Assembly: GCF_003586305.1 (NCBI RefSeq)
Contig: NZ_QXJI01000001.1
Location: 248,001 to 312,000, forward strand
From: Cognatilysobacter tabacisoli
GTDB lineage: Bacteria; Pseudomonadota; Gammaproteobacteria; Xanthomonadales; Xanthomonadaceae
Direction: 5' to 3'
Length of the DNA: 64,000 nt
Each line of letters starts with the position of its first letter. Positions within the stretch are counted from its first letter, which is position 1. Positions 17,841-26,830 of the stretch are shown here, one piece after another. The position numbers were made by a program, and so were the translations under genes. The notes under the pieces are model-generated. The model was not told the DNA's origin, did not search any database, and worked only from the letters and a program-made list of their open reading frames with translations.

Positions 17841-17975
17841 AAGCAACAGACGCAACACAAGCAACACACGCAAGACAAGCAACACACGCAAGACACGCAA
17901 GACACGCAAGACACGCAAGACACGCAAGACACGCAAGGCACGCAAGGCACGCAAGGCACGCAAGGCACGCAGGGA
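17841..17975 (+). repeat. 9-bp tandem repeat (15 units) forming a T-free leader
   Basis: Fifteen contiguous 9-mers lie between recR and the HIT gene. The first units alternate AAGCAACA(G/C) with ACGCAA(C/G)AC. Five identical ACGCAAGAC copies follow, then four identical ACGCAAGGC copies, and the last unit is degenerate (ACGCAGGGA). The ordered blocks show expansion by slippage with a point change that was itself amplified. The whole stretch 17837-17984 contains no T on the plus strand. A 9-bp unit keeps reading frame, but no start codon lies in it, so it is read as a leader and not as protein. Confidence 0.95.
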
Positions 17976-17983
17976 ACAGCCCG

Positions 17984-18340
17984 ATGACCGATACCATCTT
18001 CCACAAGATCATCCGCCGCGAGATCCCGGCCGACATCGTGTTCGAGGACGAGCACGTGATCGCGTTCCGCGACATCGCGCCGCAGGCGCCGGTGCACGTG
18101 CTGTTCGTGCCGAAGGTCGACGTGGCGACGCTCAACGACCTGCCCGCGTCACAGCCGGAGGTGGTCGGGCGCCTGGCGATCGCCGCGGCGGCGTATGCGA
18201 AGCGCGAGGGCTTCGCCGACGACGGCTACCGCGTCGTCATCAACTGCAACGGGCACGGCGGGCAAACGGTGTTCCAGGTGCACCTGCACCTGCTGGCGGG
18301 CGCGCCGCTGGGGCGGTTCGGCACGGCCCGGGATTCCTGA
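17984..18340 (+). CDS. HIT (histidine triad) family nucleotide hydrolase, HinT-like
   Basis: A 118-residue purine-nucleoside phosphoramidase-type protein. The N-terminal TIFHKIIRREIPADIV and the GHGGQTVF-VHLHLL motif are typical. The first residue of the His triad is Gln98 here, while His100 (the nucleophile position) and His102 are kept. The ATG at 17984 is chosen because the frame upstream, although open through the whole repeat into recR, has no start codon in between. The ribosome site AGGGA is formed by the last, degenerate repeat unit. Confidence 0.9.
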   Translation: MTDTIFHKIIRREIPADIVFEDEHVIAFRDIAPQAPVHVLFVPKVDVATLNDLPASQPEVVGRLAIAAAAYAKREGFADDGYRVVINCNGHGGQTVFQVHLHLLAGAPLGRFGTARDS

Positions 18341-18411
18341 TCCCGACGGCCGACCCGCATGTCGATGACGGCGTGCCGCGCCTGCGTCGCGTAGGTCGGC
18401 GACTCCCAAAT

Positions 18412-18440
18412 ACAAAGCCCGCCTCGCGGCGGGCTTTGTC
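18412..18440. terminator. Bidirectional intrinsic terminator between HIT gene and slp
   Basis: An 11-bp perfect stem CAAAGCCCGCC/GGCGGGCTTTG closes on TCGC. The T-rich tail is best on the minus strand, serving slp; the HIT gene converges on it. Confidence 0.85.
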
Positions 18441-18468
18441 GTTCTCGCGGCGCGTGACCGCGGATGAC

Positions 18469-18954
18469 TTACCAGTACCCCCACCACGGCCACGGGGCCG
18501 GGCGGGTGACCACATCGACGGTCTCGCGCACCGGCCACAGGTAGACGATGTCGGCCTCGACCACCGGGAAGCGGTAGTCGTACCCGCCGATCTTGCGGCT
18601 CTGGTAGCCGCTGACGCGGCCGGTGAACGTGACCTCGCGGTTCTTCTCGAACACCGCCGGGTCGTAGAAGCCGGTGCGGCACGCGATGAAGCGGCCGCCG
18701 GTGTCGTCGCTGGCCCAGTACGGTCGAGCGAACGTGCCCAGCCGGGTCGAGATTATCTCGAAGCAGGTGCGGTTGGTCTGCGGCTCGACGTCGACGATGC
18801 GGCCGCCCCAGCGCACGACGGCGCCGGTGCTGTCGCCCTCGGCGGCCTGGCGCGGGGTGATCTGCGCGAACTGGCCCTGCAGCGGCTGTGGTTCGTTGGC
18901 GCACGCCGCGAGCAGCGCGGTGGCGACGGCGAGGACGGCAACGCGGATGGTCAT
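18469..18954 (-). CDS. Slp-family outer-membrane lipoprotein
   Basis: A 161-residue lipoprotein with an N-terminal signal and lipobox LLAAC (Cys at about residue 19), followed by a beta-rich domain matching the Slp family (starvation-lipoprotein type). Blocks such as VRWGGRIVDVEP, RFIACRTGFYDP and VTFTGRVSGY are visible. The C-terminus is Trp/Pro-rich. Its ATG overlaps the stop of the transglutaminase gene (ATGA), placing it last in a moxR-DUF58-tgpA-slp operon. The link of Slp to that system is positional only. Confidence 0.85.
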   Translation of the reverse strand: MTIRVAVLAVATALLAACANEPQPLQGQFAQITPRQAAEGDSTGAVVRWGGRIVDVEPQTNRTCFEIISTRLGTFARPYWASDDTGGRFIACRTGFYDPAVFEKNREVTFTGRVSGYQSRKIGGYDYRFPVVEADIVYLWPVRETVDVVTRPAPWPWWGYW

Positions 18955-20936
18955 GGTCGGTCTCCGGAGGGCGTCGGCGTGGGTCGGTGGGCGCGCAGCG
19001 CGTGGGCCAGCGACCGGGCATCGCCCCCCGCATCGCCGCCGGCAGCGTAGCGCCAATCCGAGAAACGTTGGCTGAGCGGACCCAAGGCCGCGCCGAGGTC
19101 GGGACGCGCCTGGCTGACGCGTTCAGCCCACGCCAGCGCCGGCTCGTCGGGCGCGCGCGCCAGCCCGATGCGGTCGTAGCGCGCCGCGAGCCGGTGCCAG
19201 GCGCGCAGCACCGGGTCGCGCTCGCGCACGCCGCGGGTGCTGAGCCACGCCATCCACAGCAGCGCCAGACCGGCCGCCACGCCGAACAGCAGGCCGAGGC
19301 GCTGGCCGTCGAGCCGTTCGATCCCCAGCGGCGCCAGCAGCCGCTGCTGGCGGCTCGCGTCGAAGCCGAGCACGAAGTCGTTCCAGCCGCGCCGCAGCCA
19401 GTCGCTGAGGTTGAGCACGGTGCCGAACCCCTCGAGTCCACCGAGCAGCCCGCCGCCGGCGGACGCGCGGTCGGCCAGCGTGTCGTAGATGTTCTCCGGC
19501 GCGACCGCGGCCGTCGGGTCCACTCGCACCCAGCCGCGGCCGTCCAGCCAGACCTCGGCCCAAGCGTGCGCATCGGAGCGACGGACGATCCAGTAGTCGC
19601 CGATCGGGTTGCGGTAGCCGCCGGTGTAGCCGGTGACGACACGGGCGGGAATCCCGGCGGCGCGCATCAGCACCACGAACGCCGAGCTGTAGTGCTCGCA
19701 GAAGCCGCGCTGGGTGTCGAACAGGAACTCGTCGACCGAGTTGCGGCCGAGCAGCGGGGTGTCGAGGGTGTAGGCGAAGTCGCGGCGGATCCACGCCAGC
19801 GCGCGGTCGACGATCGCGCGGTCGTCCGCGCCCGCCTCGGCGCGCCACTGCCGCGCCAGCGTCAGCGTGCGCGGGTTGTAGCCCTCGGGCAGGCCCAGCG
19901 CGAACCGTCGCAAGGTCTGCTTGAGCTGCGGTTCGTAGGCCGCCGGCGGCGACGACTGCATCCGCCAGCGGGTCAGCGCGCTGAGCGGGCGGTCCGCGAT
20001 CAGCCGGTGGTCCAGCGACAGGCGCGCGCGCTCCGGCGCGGCGAGCGGCAGGTCGAGCGCGACCAGCTGGCGGCGGTCAGTCGGCTCGATCTCCAGCTCG
20101 TAGTCGTAGCGCACGTTCGACGGGCGCACGGCGGCCGGCTCGACCCCGCCGAGCCAGCGCGGCTGGGTCCATTCGCGCCCGTCGAAGTTCCACATCACCG
20201 GGCCGCGCCAGTACATCTGCGACGTCGGCGGCGCCGGGCCGAAGAAGCGCACGCGCAGGGCCGGCGAATCGTCGGTCATGAAGTCCAGCCACTGGCCTGG
20301 CGCCATCGAGTCCGACAGGCCGGGGCGGGCGAGGGCGCGCTCCGGCACCCCCCAGAACGGCGAGCCCAGCCGCGGGAACAGCCAGAACGCCGCGAGCGCC
20401 AGCGGCAACCCGATCGCCAGCAGCCGCCCGATTCCGGCCACGCGCTGCCGCCACCCGATCGCGCCGGCGCGATCGCCGGACTCGGCCTCCGCGCAGCGCT
20501 GCAGCGCGACGAGCCCGAGGATCGCACCGACGAGGCCGAGCCCCAGCGTGAGCGGCCCTTGGTCCAGCAGGAACGTTGCGAACGGGGCGAACAGCGCGAA
20601 GCCGACCAGGCTGCGGGCGTCGCGCAGGCCGACCGTCTCTGCCGGCTTGATCGCCAGCATCGCCGCCAGCAGCGCGCAGCCGGTGTCGCGGCCGAGTCGG
20701 AACGAGGTCAGCGCCAGCACCGCGCCGACCACGCCGACCGCCAGCAGCAGCCGCAGCGCGGCCGGCGCGGGGCGCCTCCACGCCAGGCCCGCCATGGCCG
20801 CCGCGGCGACGCCGATCAGCCAGCCGAGCGGGGAGGGCAGCTGCAGCAGCAGCGGCAGCAGGCAGGCGCCCGTCGCCAGCAGGACCCAGCGCCGGGTGTC
20901 GGCATCCAGCGGCAGCGTCGGCGCGCGCTTGAACAT
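18951..20936 (-). CDS. tgpA: TgpA-like membrane protein with transglutaminase domain (DUF3488)
   Basis: A 661-residue inner-membrane protein like P. aeruginosa TgpA. It has about six N-terminal transmembrane helices (residues about 18-185), then a periplasmic transglutaminase-like domain with catalytic Cys413 (RGFCEHYSS), His457 (DAHAWAEVW) and Asp473 (RVDPTAA). Near residue 555 a further TM helix is followed by a cytoplasmic tail. A GTG at 20945 overlaps the DUF58 stop (GTGA) and would add three residues; either start is possible. MoxR-DUF58-transglutaminase is a recurrent trio whose exact substrate is unknown. Confidence 0.92.
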   Translation of the reverse strand: MFKRAPTLPLDADTRRWVLLATGACLLPLLLQLPSPLGWLIGVAAAAMAGLAWRRPAPAALRLLLAVGVVGAVLALTSFRLGRDTGCALLAAMLAIKPAETVGLRDARSLVGFALFAPFATFLLDQGPLTLGLGLVGAILGLVALQRCAEAESGDRAGAIGWRQRVAGIGRLLAIGLPLALAAFWLFPRLGSPFWGVPERALARPGLSDSMAPGQWLDFMTDDSPALRVRFFGPAPPTSQMYWRGPVMWNFDGREWTQPRWLGGVEPAAVRPSNVRYDYELEIEPTDRRQLVALDLPLAAPERARLSLDHRLIADRPLSALTRWRMQSSPPAAYEPQLKQTLRRFALGLPEGYNPRTLTLARQWRAEAGADDRAIVDRALAWIRRDFAYTLDTPLLGRNSVDEFLFDTQRGFCEHYSSAFVVLMRAAGIPARVVTGYTGGYRNPIGDYWIVRRSDAHAWAEVWLDGRGWVRVDPTAAVAPENIYDTLADRASAGGGLLGGLEGFGTVLNLSDWLRRGWNDFVLGFDASRQQRLLAPLGIERLDGQRLGLLFGVAAGLALLWMAWLSTRGVRERDPVLRAWHRLAARYDRIGLARAPDEPALAWAERVSQARPDLGAALGPLSQRFSDWRYAAGGDAGGDARSLAHALRAHRPTPTPSGDRP

Positions 20937-20941
20937 CGAGG

Positions 20942-21937
20942 TCACGCGGACGCCGGCAGCAGCGCGAGCGCGCGCAGGCACGCGTGGCGGTGCTGCGCGC
21001 CGCGCGCCGGACCGATCACGGGCTGCAGCGGCAGGACGAGTCGATAGCGGCGGCCGTCGCGTTCGGCCTCGTCGACCCAGCGCGCCAGGCGCGCAATGCG
21101 CGACTCGGTGTCCAGCCCGGTGAGTTCGCGCCACGCCAGTTCGACGTCGGCACCGAGCGGCTGCTCGTATTCGCGCACGACGAGGCTGTCGCGGCGGGCC
21201 GACGGCTTCCACGCGATCGCGCGGCGCGAGTCGCCGGCGCGGTAGGCGCGCAGGTGGTGGACGTCGTCGCCGGTGGCGTGCAGCCGCGTCTGCGCCTGTT
21301 CGCCGACGCCCGGCGGCAGCGGCGGGCCGTGCGCCTCCGGCGCCGGGTAGACCAGCAGCGGCTGGTCGGTCCACACGTACGACCACGCGCGCGCCAGCCC
21401 GAGCGGGCGCGTCGTCGAAAGGCGCAGGCGCGGCAGGTCGAGCCAGCCGCGGCGCCGCGTCGGCCACGCCAGTTCGGCCTCGCCGTGGCCCTGGTCGAGG
21501 TCGAGCCGCGCGGAGGGGATCGGCGCCTGCGCGTCGTCGCCCACCGCCCACGAAGCGGGCTCGACGTCGACACGCAGCCCGCGGCGGAGGCGCCCCGGCT
21601 CGGCGCGCGCATGGACACGGACGGTCAGCGGCTGGCCGGCCGCGACCGGCTCGGCCTCGATCGCGGTGATCGCAAGACCCGTCAGCTGCAGCTGCGCGGC
21701 GACAAGGCTCGCGAGCCCCGCACCGGCGAGCAGCAGCGCGAGCAGCAGCGCCGGGTTGTTGTTGTAGTTCAGCGCGCCGACCACCATCGCCAGCAGCAGC
21801 CCCGCGAAGAACAGGCCGAAGCCCGTCGGCAGCACGTAGACGCGGCGCCGATGCAGTTCGACCGGCAGCGACTCCGGCGCGCGCGGGCGCGCCAGCAGGA
21901 GCAACCACTGCTGCCAGCGACGGCGGGCCGCGTGCAC
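20942..21937 (-). CDS. DUF58 domain-containing membrane protein
   Basis: A 331-residue protein with two adjacent transmembrane helices (about residues 37-85) and a cytoplasmic DUF58/VWA-like part, with the signature GDDVHHLRAYRAGDSRRAIAWK. It is the usual partner of MoxR AAA+ ATPases. The start is GTG at 21937, 2 bp after the moxR stop, and it overlaps the downstream tgpA frame, so the three are co-translated. Confidence 0.9.
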   Translation of the reverse strand: MHAARRRWQQWLLLLARPRAPESLPVELHRRRVYVLPTGFGLFFAGLLLAMVVGALNYNNNPALLLALLLAGAGLASLVAAQLQLTGLAITAIEAEPVAAGQPLTVRVHARAEPGRLRRGLRVDVEPASWAVGDDAQAPIPSARLDLDQGHGEAELAWPTRRRGWLDLPRLRLSTTRPLGLARAWSYVWTDQPLLVYPAPEAHGPPLPPGVGEQAQTRLHATGDDVHHLRAYRAGDSRRAIAWKPSARRDSLVVREYEQPLGADVELAWRELTGLDTESRIARLARWVDEAERDGRRYRLVLPLQPVIGPARGAQHRHACLRALALLPASA

Positions 21938-21939
21938 GC

Positions 21940-22893
<954 letters not shown>

Positions 22894-22988
22894 CGTGCGA
22901 GTTCTCCCGGGGATGGATCCGTCGACGACGCGGTCGGTCGTCGAATGACTGGCTGTACGGCCACCGCCGGGCGGCGGTTTCGCCGATC

Positions 22989-23000
22989 CGATTCGAATCG
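22989..23000. promoter_or_regulatory. 12-bp perfect palindrome, copy 1
   Basis: CGATTCGAATCG is a perfect inverted repeat in the 169-bp gap between divergent moxR and the glycosyltransferase gene. The same 12-mer recurs at 26831-26842 in front of fabH. It could be a regulator site; no family is assigned. Confidence 0.4.
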
Positions 23001-23062
23001 CCGGACGCTGCGCGAACTGCGCGGCACGCCGTTCACCAGAGTGTAGCGAGGTCACCAGCCCG

Positions 23063-24910
23063 ATGCGGGAGCATTCCGAGGCCGCGACGATGCGGCGTGC
23101 GTTCTGGGCGCTGTGGAGCGCCGTGCTGCTGGTCAAGGTGCTGGTCGCCACGCGGCTGCCGCTGTTCGTCGACGAGGCGTTCTACTGGCAGGAAGGACAG
23201 CACCTGGCGCTGGCGTATTCGGACCTGCCGGGCCTGACCGCGTGGATGGCGCGCCTGGGCGTCGAGCTCGGCGGCCACACGCTGCTGGCGCTGCGCGCGC
23301 CGTTCCTGTTGGTCGCAGCGCTCGTGCCGCTGCTGGTCGTGCGCATCGCCGCGCGCGAGTTTTCCGAGCGCGACGGCTGGGTCGCCGGCTGCTTCGCGCT
23401 GCTGCTGCCGCTCGCCGGCTCGCTCGGCCTGCTCGCGCTGCCGGACGCGGCGATGGCGCTGGCCACGCTGCTGTGCGTCGACGCCGGCGCCCGGCTGCTG
23501 CGTGCGGTCACACCGGCGACGGCGCTGGAACTGGCGCTGGGCCTGTCGATCGGCGCGCTGAGCCACTACCGCTTCATCGCGGTGATCGGCGTGGGCTTCC
23601 TGGTGCTGCTGTGGCTGCCGGAGGGCCGGCGTGTGCTGCGCGACGTCCGCATGATCATGGCCATCTGCATCGGCGCGGCCGCGTGGACGCCGCTGCTGGC
23701 GTGGAACCTCGACAACGCCGAGGCCGGGCTGCGCTTCCAGCTGGTCGACCGCCATCCGTGGGCGTTCCACCCCGACGGCGCGTGGTTCATCGCGGTGCAG
23801 GCGCTGCTGGTGACGCCGCTGCTGCTGGCCGCGCTCGGCAGCGCCGCGTGGCGCGGGCGGGCCGACGCGCGCGCATCGGTGCGCTATTTCGCGCTGCTCG
23901 GCGCCGTGGTGGTGCTCGGATTCTTCGCGCTCGGCTTCGTCGCCGACAACGAGCGGGTCAGCTTCCACTGGCCGCTGCCGGGCTACCTGGCGCTGCTGCC
24001 GCTGCTGCCGGCGGTGCTGGCGCGCTGGTCGCGGCCGCTGCGCATGGCGACGTGGAGCCTGGCCGGCCTCGGGCTGGCGGCGGTGCTTGGGTACTACGTC
24101 GCGGTGTCGATGCCCTCGGTGCGCGCGCAGGCCGCTGCGTCGAAGTGGTACCCGTCGAACTTCGCCGGCTGGGACGAGGTCGCCGAGCGCGTGCGCAGCC
24201 AGCTGGCCTCGATGCCGCCCGGCACGCGCCTGGTCGCGGACAATTTCAAGCTGGGCGCCGAGCTCGGCTTCGCATTGGGCCGGCCCGACATCGAGGTGCT
24301 CGACCATCCCGTCAACCACAAGCACGGGCGCGCGCCGCAGCTCGCGCTGTGGGGGCTGCGCTCGGGCGGACGCGACGCATGGGGCGACGCGCCGGTGCTG
24401 CTGGTGGTCGGCGCCAGCGAGGTGGAGTACAAGCACCTGCTCGCCCGGTATCACGCGCTGTGCCGGACGGTGGGGCCGCTGCCCGCTCCGAAGGTGCTGA
24501 ATGTCGACCACGGTCGCCAACGATTCCTGACATTCGAGATCGCCGGCCGTCGCGACGGCGCCTGCACCACGCCGGCGATGGCGTGGGTCGATGCGCCCGT
24601 CGCCGGCGCGCCCGTGCCGCGCCGCTTCACCGTGAGCGGCTGGGCGTTCAAGGACGGGGTCGGGCTGTCCGGCGTCGACGTGACGATCAACGGTCGCCAG
24701 GTCGCCGCCGCCCGCTACGGCAGTGCGTACCCGGGCCTGCAGCAGTCGTGGCCGGGAACGACCGATCCGCAGCACCCCGATGTCGGCTTCAGCGCCGACG
24801 TCGACCTCGCCGCGATGCCGGCGGGCAGGTACTGGCTGGGCCTGCGCCTGCGCGGGCGCGACGGCAGCGTCGAGGACTGGGCGGAGCAGCCGATCGTCGT
24901 CGGCGACTGA
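23063..24910 (+). CDS. GT39/ArnT-like integral-membrane glycosyltransferase with C-terminal beta domain
   Basis: A 615-residue protein with an N-terminal GT-C fold. The loop after the first helix carries the catalytic-type Asp-Glu pair (FVDEAFYWQEGQHLA, about residues 35-49), and about ten to twelve hydrophobic helices follow to about residue 350. Such enzymes use polyprenyl-phosphate sugars and act at the periplasmic face. Residues about 520-613 form an extra beta-sandwich-like domain (start FTVSGWAFKDG) that is not part of the catalytic fold. The acceptor cannot be named; the context is divergent from moxR. Confidence 0.82.
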   Translation: MREHSEAATMRRAFWALWSAVLLVKVLVATRLPLFVDEAFYWQEGQHLALAYSDLPGLTAWMARLGVELGGHTLLALRAPFLLVAALVPLLVVRIAAREFSERDGWVAGCFALLLPLAGSLGLLALPDAAMALATLLCVDAGARLLRAVTPATALELALGLSIGALSHYRFIAVIGVGFLVLLWLPEGRRVLRDVRMIMAICIGAAAWTPLLAWNLDNAEAGLRFQLVDRHPWAFHPDGAWFIAVQALLVTPLLLAALGSAAWRGRADARASVRYFALLGAVVVLGFFALGFVADNERVSFHWPLPGYLALLPLLPAVLARWSRPLRMATWSLAGLGLAAVLGYYVAVSMPSVRAQAAASKWYPSNFAGWDEVAERVRSQLASMPPGTRLVADNFKLGAELGFALGRPDIEVLDHPVNHKHGRAPQLALWGLRSGGRDAWGDAPVLLVVGASEVEYKHLLARYHALCRTVGPLPAPKVLNVDHGRQRFLTFEIAGRRDGACTTPAMAWVDAPVAGAPVPRRFTVSGWAFKDGVGLSGVDVTINGRQVAAARYGSAYPGLQQSWPGTTDPQHPDVGFSADVDLAAMPAGRYWLGLRLRGRDGSVEDWAEQPIVVGD

Positions 24911-24928
24911 CGTCGGCGGGCCCGAGGG

Positions 24929-25504
24929 CTACGGCAGGGCGTAGCCGGCGTCGCGCAGCAGCCTGGCGGTGGCGATCAACGGCAGGCCGACCAGCGCGGT
25001 CGGGTCGCTGGTCTCGATCGCGTCGAACAGGGTCACGCCGAGCCCTTCGGACTTGAAGCTGCCGGCGCAGTCCAGCGGCTGCTCCGCGTCGACGTAGCGG
25101 GCGATCTCGTCGGCGCTGAGCCGGCGGAAGCGCACGGTGGTGGTGTCGAGCGCGTGGCCGACCGGCGCGCCGTCGCGCATCACGCAGACCGCCGTGCGGA
25201 ACCGGATCGCGTGCGGCGACATCGCCGTCAGCTGGGCGATCGCCGCGTCGCGCGTACCGGGCTTGCCGAGCGGACGACCGGCCAGGTCGGCGACCTGGTC
25301 GGAGCCGATGACCCAGGCCCCGGGATGTCGCGCGGACACCTCCGCTGCCTTGGCCGCGGCCAGGCGCAGCGCCAGCGACGTCGGCGACTCGTCGTCGGCC
25401 GCGGTTTCGTCGACGTCCGGGCGTTCGACATCGAACGGCAGGCCCAGCCGCGACAGGAGCTCCCGCCGGTAGCGGGAGGTGGAGGCCAGGACGAGTCGCG
25501 GCAT
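24929..25504 (-). CDS. Maf-family nucleoside triphosphate pyrophosphatase, YceF type
   Basis: A 191-residue house-cleaning enzyme. The start LASTSRYRRELL, the SDQVA motif and the CAGSFKSEG block fit the YceF subgroup, which hydrolyses 7-methyl-GTP. The YhdE subgroup, which acts on dTTP/UTP, differs at the SDQ position. Position supports this: E. coli yceF also lies next to yceD-rpmF-fabH, divergently. It is second in a two-gene minus-strand unit, 4 bp after the small membrane-protein gene. Confidence 0.92.
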   Translation of the reverse strand: MPRLVLASTSRYRRELLSRLGLPFDVERPDVDETAADDESPTSLALRLAAAKAAEVSARHPGAWVIGSDQVADLAGRPLGKPGTRDAAIAQLTAMSPHAIRFRTAVCVMRDGAPVGHALDTTTVRFRRLSADEIARYVDAEQPLDCAGSFKSEGLGVTLFDAIETSDPTALVGLPLIATARLLRDAGYALP

Positions 25505-25508
25505 CGGC

Positions 25509-25868
25509 TCAGACCGCCGGCGCCCGGGCCTGCGCGATCCGCACCAGCTGGTCGTCGATGCGGTCGCGTGCGGCGTCGATCGACGCGCGGACCTCGGCCA
25601 GTTCGGCGACCGTGGCGTTGCGGCCGTGATCACGCAGCCACAGGCGCTGGCGCAGCATCTCCCGCATCGCGTCGCGGACCGGGTCCTGGTCGCGCTCGCC
25701 GGCGACCGCCTGGATTTCGTCGCGCGCCGTGCGCAGCCGGTCCTCGAGCGCGTCGGCGGCGTCGAGCACGTCGCGGACCGCCCGCTGGTGGCGACTGGGC
25801 CGGCGCAACATCAGCGCGAGCGCGGCCACGCAGGCGACGCCGATCAGGATGAACAGGGCGGTCTTCAC
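25509..25868 (-). CDS. Small membrane-anchored coiled-coil protein of unknown function
   Basis: A 119-residue protein that I do not recognise. An N-terminal hydrophobic helix (about residues 4-20) is followed by a basic stretch LRRPSRHQR and a highly charged heptad-like helical region to the C-terminus, so it is probably a single-pass inner-membrane protein with a cytoplasmic coiled coil. The start is GTG at 25868. It sits immediately upstream of maf on the same strand and is divergent from yceD. Confidence 0.7.
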   Translation of the reverse strand: MKTALFILIGVACVAALALMLRRPSRHQRAVRDVLDAADALEDRLRTARDEIQAVAGERDQDPVRDAMREMLRQRLWLRDHGRNATVAELAEVRASIDAARDRIDDQLVRIAQARAPAV

Positions 25869-25973
25869 GGAACGGTGTTCACAAAAGTCGGGGCCGGTCG
25901 TTCTGCGTTGGAAAGCCAGTCTGCCGTGCCCGGGCGCAAGCCCGCAAACCTGCGCCGCCGGCGGTCCCGCGGT

Positions 25974-26002
25974 TTGACACGCGGGGCCCCGATCCTTACC
26001 AT
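25974..26002 (+). promoter_or_regulatory. Sigma-70 promoter of yceD-rpmF
   Basis: TTGACA is a perfect -35 box, followed after exactly 17 nt by TACCAT (4 of 6). The predicted start point near 26009 leaves only about 4 nt before the yceD ATG. Confidence 0.75.
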
Positions 26003-26012
26003 TCCGCGGCTT

Positions 26013-26525
26013 ATGTCAGCCGACCTGCCCGGGATTCTTGATGCATGGCGCATGGTCACGGCCCGGCGCGGCGTCGAAGGGCGCCTGCCGCTGTCATCGC
26101 TGACGCGACTGCAGGGCAGCCTGCTCGATACCGAAGGTGACGTGCGGTTCGCGCTCGAGTTCGATCGCGATTCGCTGCAGGTCCCGTACGTCGAGCTGCG
26201 CATCGATGCCGAGCTGCCGCTGGAATGCCAGCGCAGCATGAATCGATTCCTGCTGCCGGTGCACATCGTGCAGCGGCTCGGCCTGATCCGCGACGAGGCG
26301 GACGAGGCCGCGCTGCCGCCGGGCTACGAGCCTCTGCTGGTGCCGGACGACGGCATGCTGCGGACGGCCGAGCTGGTCGAGGACGAGTTGATCCTGGCGG
26401 TGCCGGTCGTGCCGGTGGCGCCGGGGACGGAAGAAGTGGAACGCGAGTGGCCGGCCAGCGAGGCCGAGCAGGAGCGGGCCAACCCCTTCGCCGCGCTGTC
26501 GGCGATTAAGAACAAATCGAACTGA
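26013..26525 (+). CDS. yceD: YceD/DUF177 family protein (23S rRNA accumulation)
   Basis: A 170-residue protein of the DUF177 family, known to affect 23S rRNA accumulation and always linked to rpmF. Visible features are the beta-rich core with [19 protein letters not shown] and the acidic [15 protein letters not shown] block, followed by the NPFAAL tail. The ATG at 26013 gives the family N-terminus; there is no Shine-Dalgarno sequence, consistent with the promoter lying almost on top of the start. It is followed after 19 bp by rpmF. Confidence 0.93.
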   Translation: MSADLPGILDAWRMVTARRGVEGRLPLSSLTRLQGSLLDTEGDVRFALEFDRDSLQVPYVELRIDAELPLECQRSMNRFLLPVHIVQRLGLIRDEADEAALPPGYEPLLVPDDGMLRTAELVEDELILAVPVVPVAPGTEEVEREWPASEAEQERANPFAALSAIKNKSN

Positions 26526-26544
26526 GTTTCCCTGGAGTAAGACC

Positions 26545-26739
26545 ATGGCTGTCCAGAAGTCCCGCGTCACCCCGTCCAAGCGTGGCATGCGTCGTGCGCA
26601 CGACGCGCTGTCCGCCAAGCAGCTGGCCACCGACCCGACCACGGGCGAGACCCACCTGCGCCACCACGTGACCGCCGACGGCTACTACCGCGGCAAGAAG
26701 GTCATCGACACCCAGACCAAGGTCGTCGACGAGGAGTGA
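26545..26739 (+). CDS. rpmF: 50S ribosomal protein L32
   Basis: A 64-residue basic ribosomal protein. The N-terminal [20 protein letters not shown] is diagnostic. It lacks the Cys zinc ligands of some L32 forms, as in most gammaproteobacteria. CTGGAGTAAGACC provides a ribosome site. In E. coli plsX follows; here it does not. Confidence 0.98.
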   Translation: MAVQKSRVTPSKRGMRRAHDALSAKQLATDPTTGETHLRHHVTADGYYRGKKVIDTQTKVVDEE

Positions 26740-26830
26740 TCCTCGCGGTCCCGGGCGGGTGACCGCCACCGGGACCGGCACCGGCTGTCGCGCGGCACCG
26801 CCGCCGGCAGCCACGACCGGCCGCGTCGTT

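Noticed and set aside
17627-18097. Minus-strand Cys-rich repeat protein across the 9-bp repeat
   Set aside because: It is an artefact of a 9-bp unit read antisense; its flanks are shadows of recR and the HIT gene and no ribosome site is seen.
17696-18340. HIT protein with an N-terminal (His-Ala-Arg)n extension read through the repeat
   Set aside because: The frame is open, but its only start codons lie inside recR; there is no ATG, GTG or TTG in frame between the recR stop and 17984.
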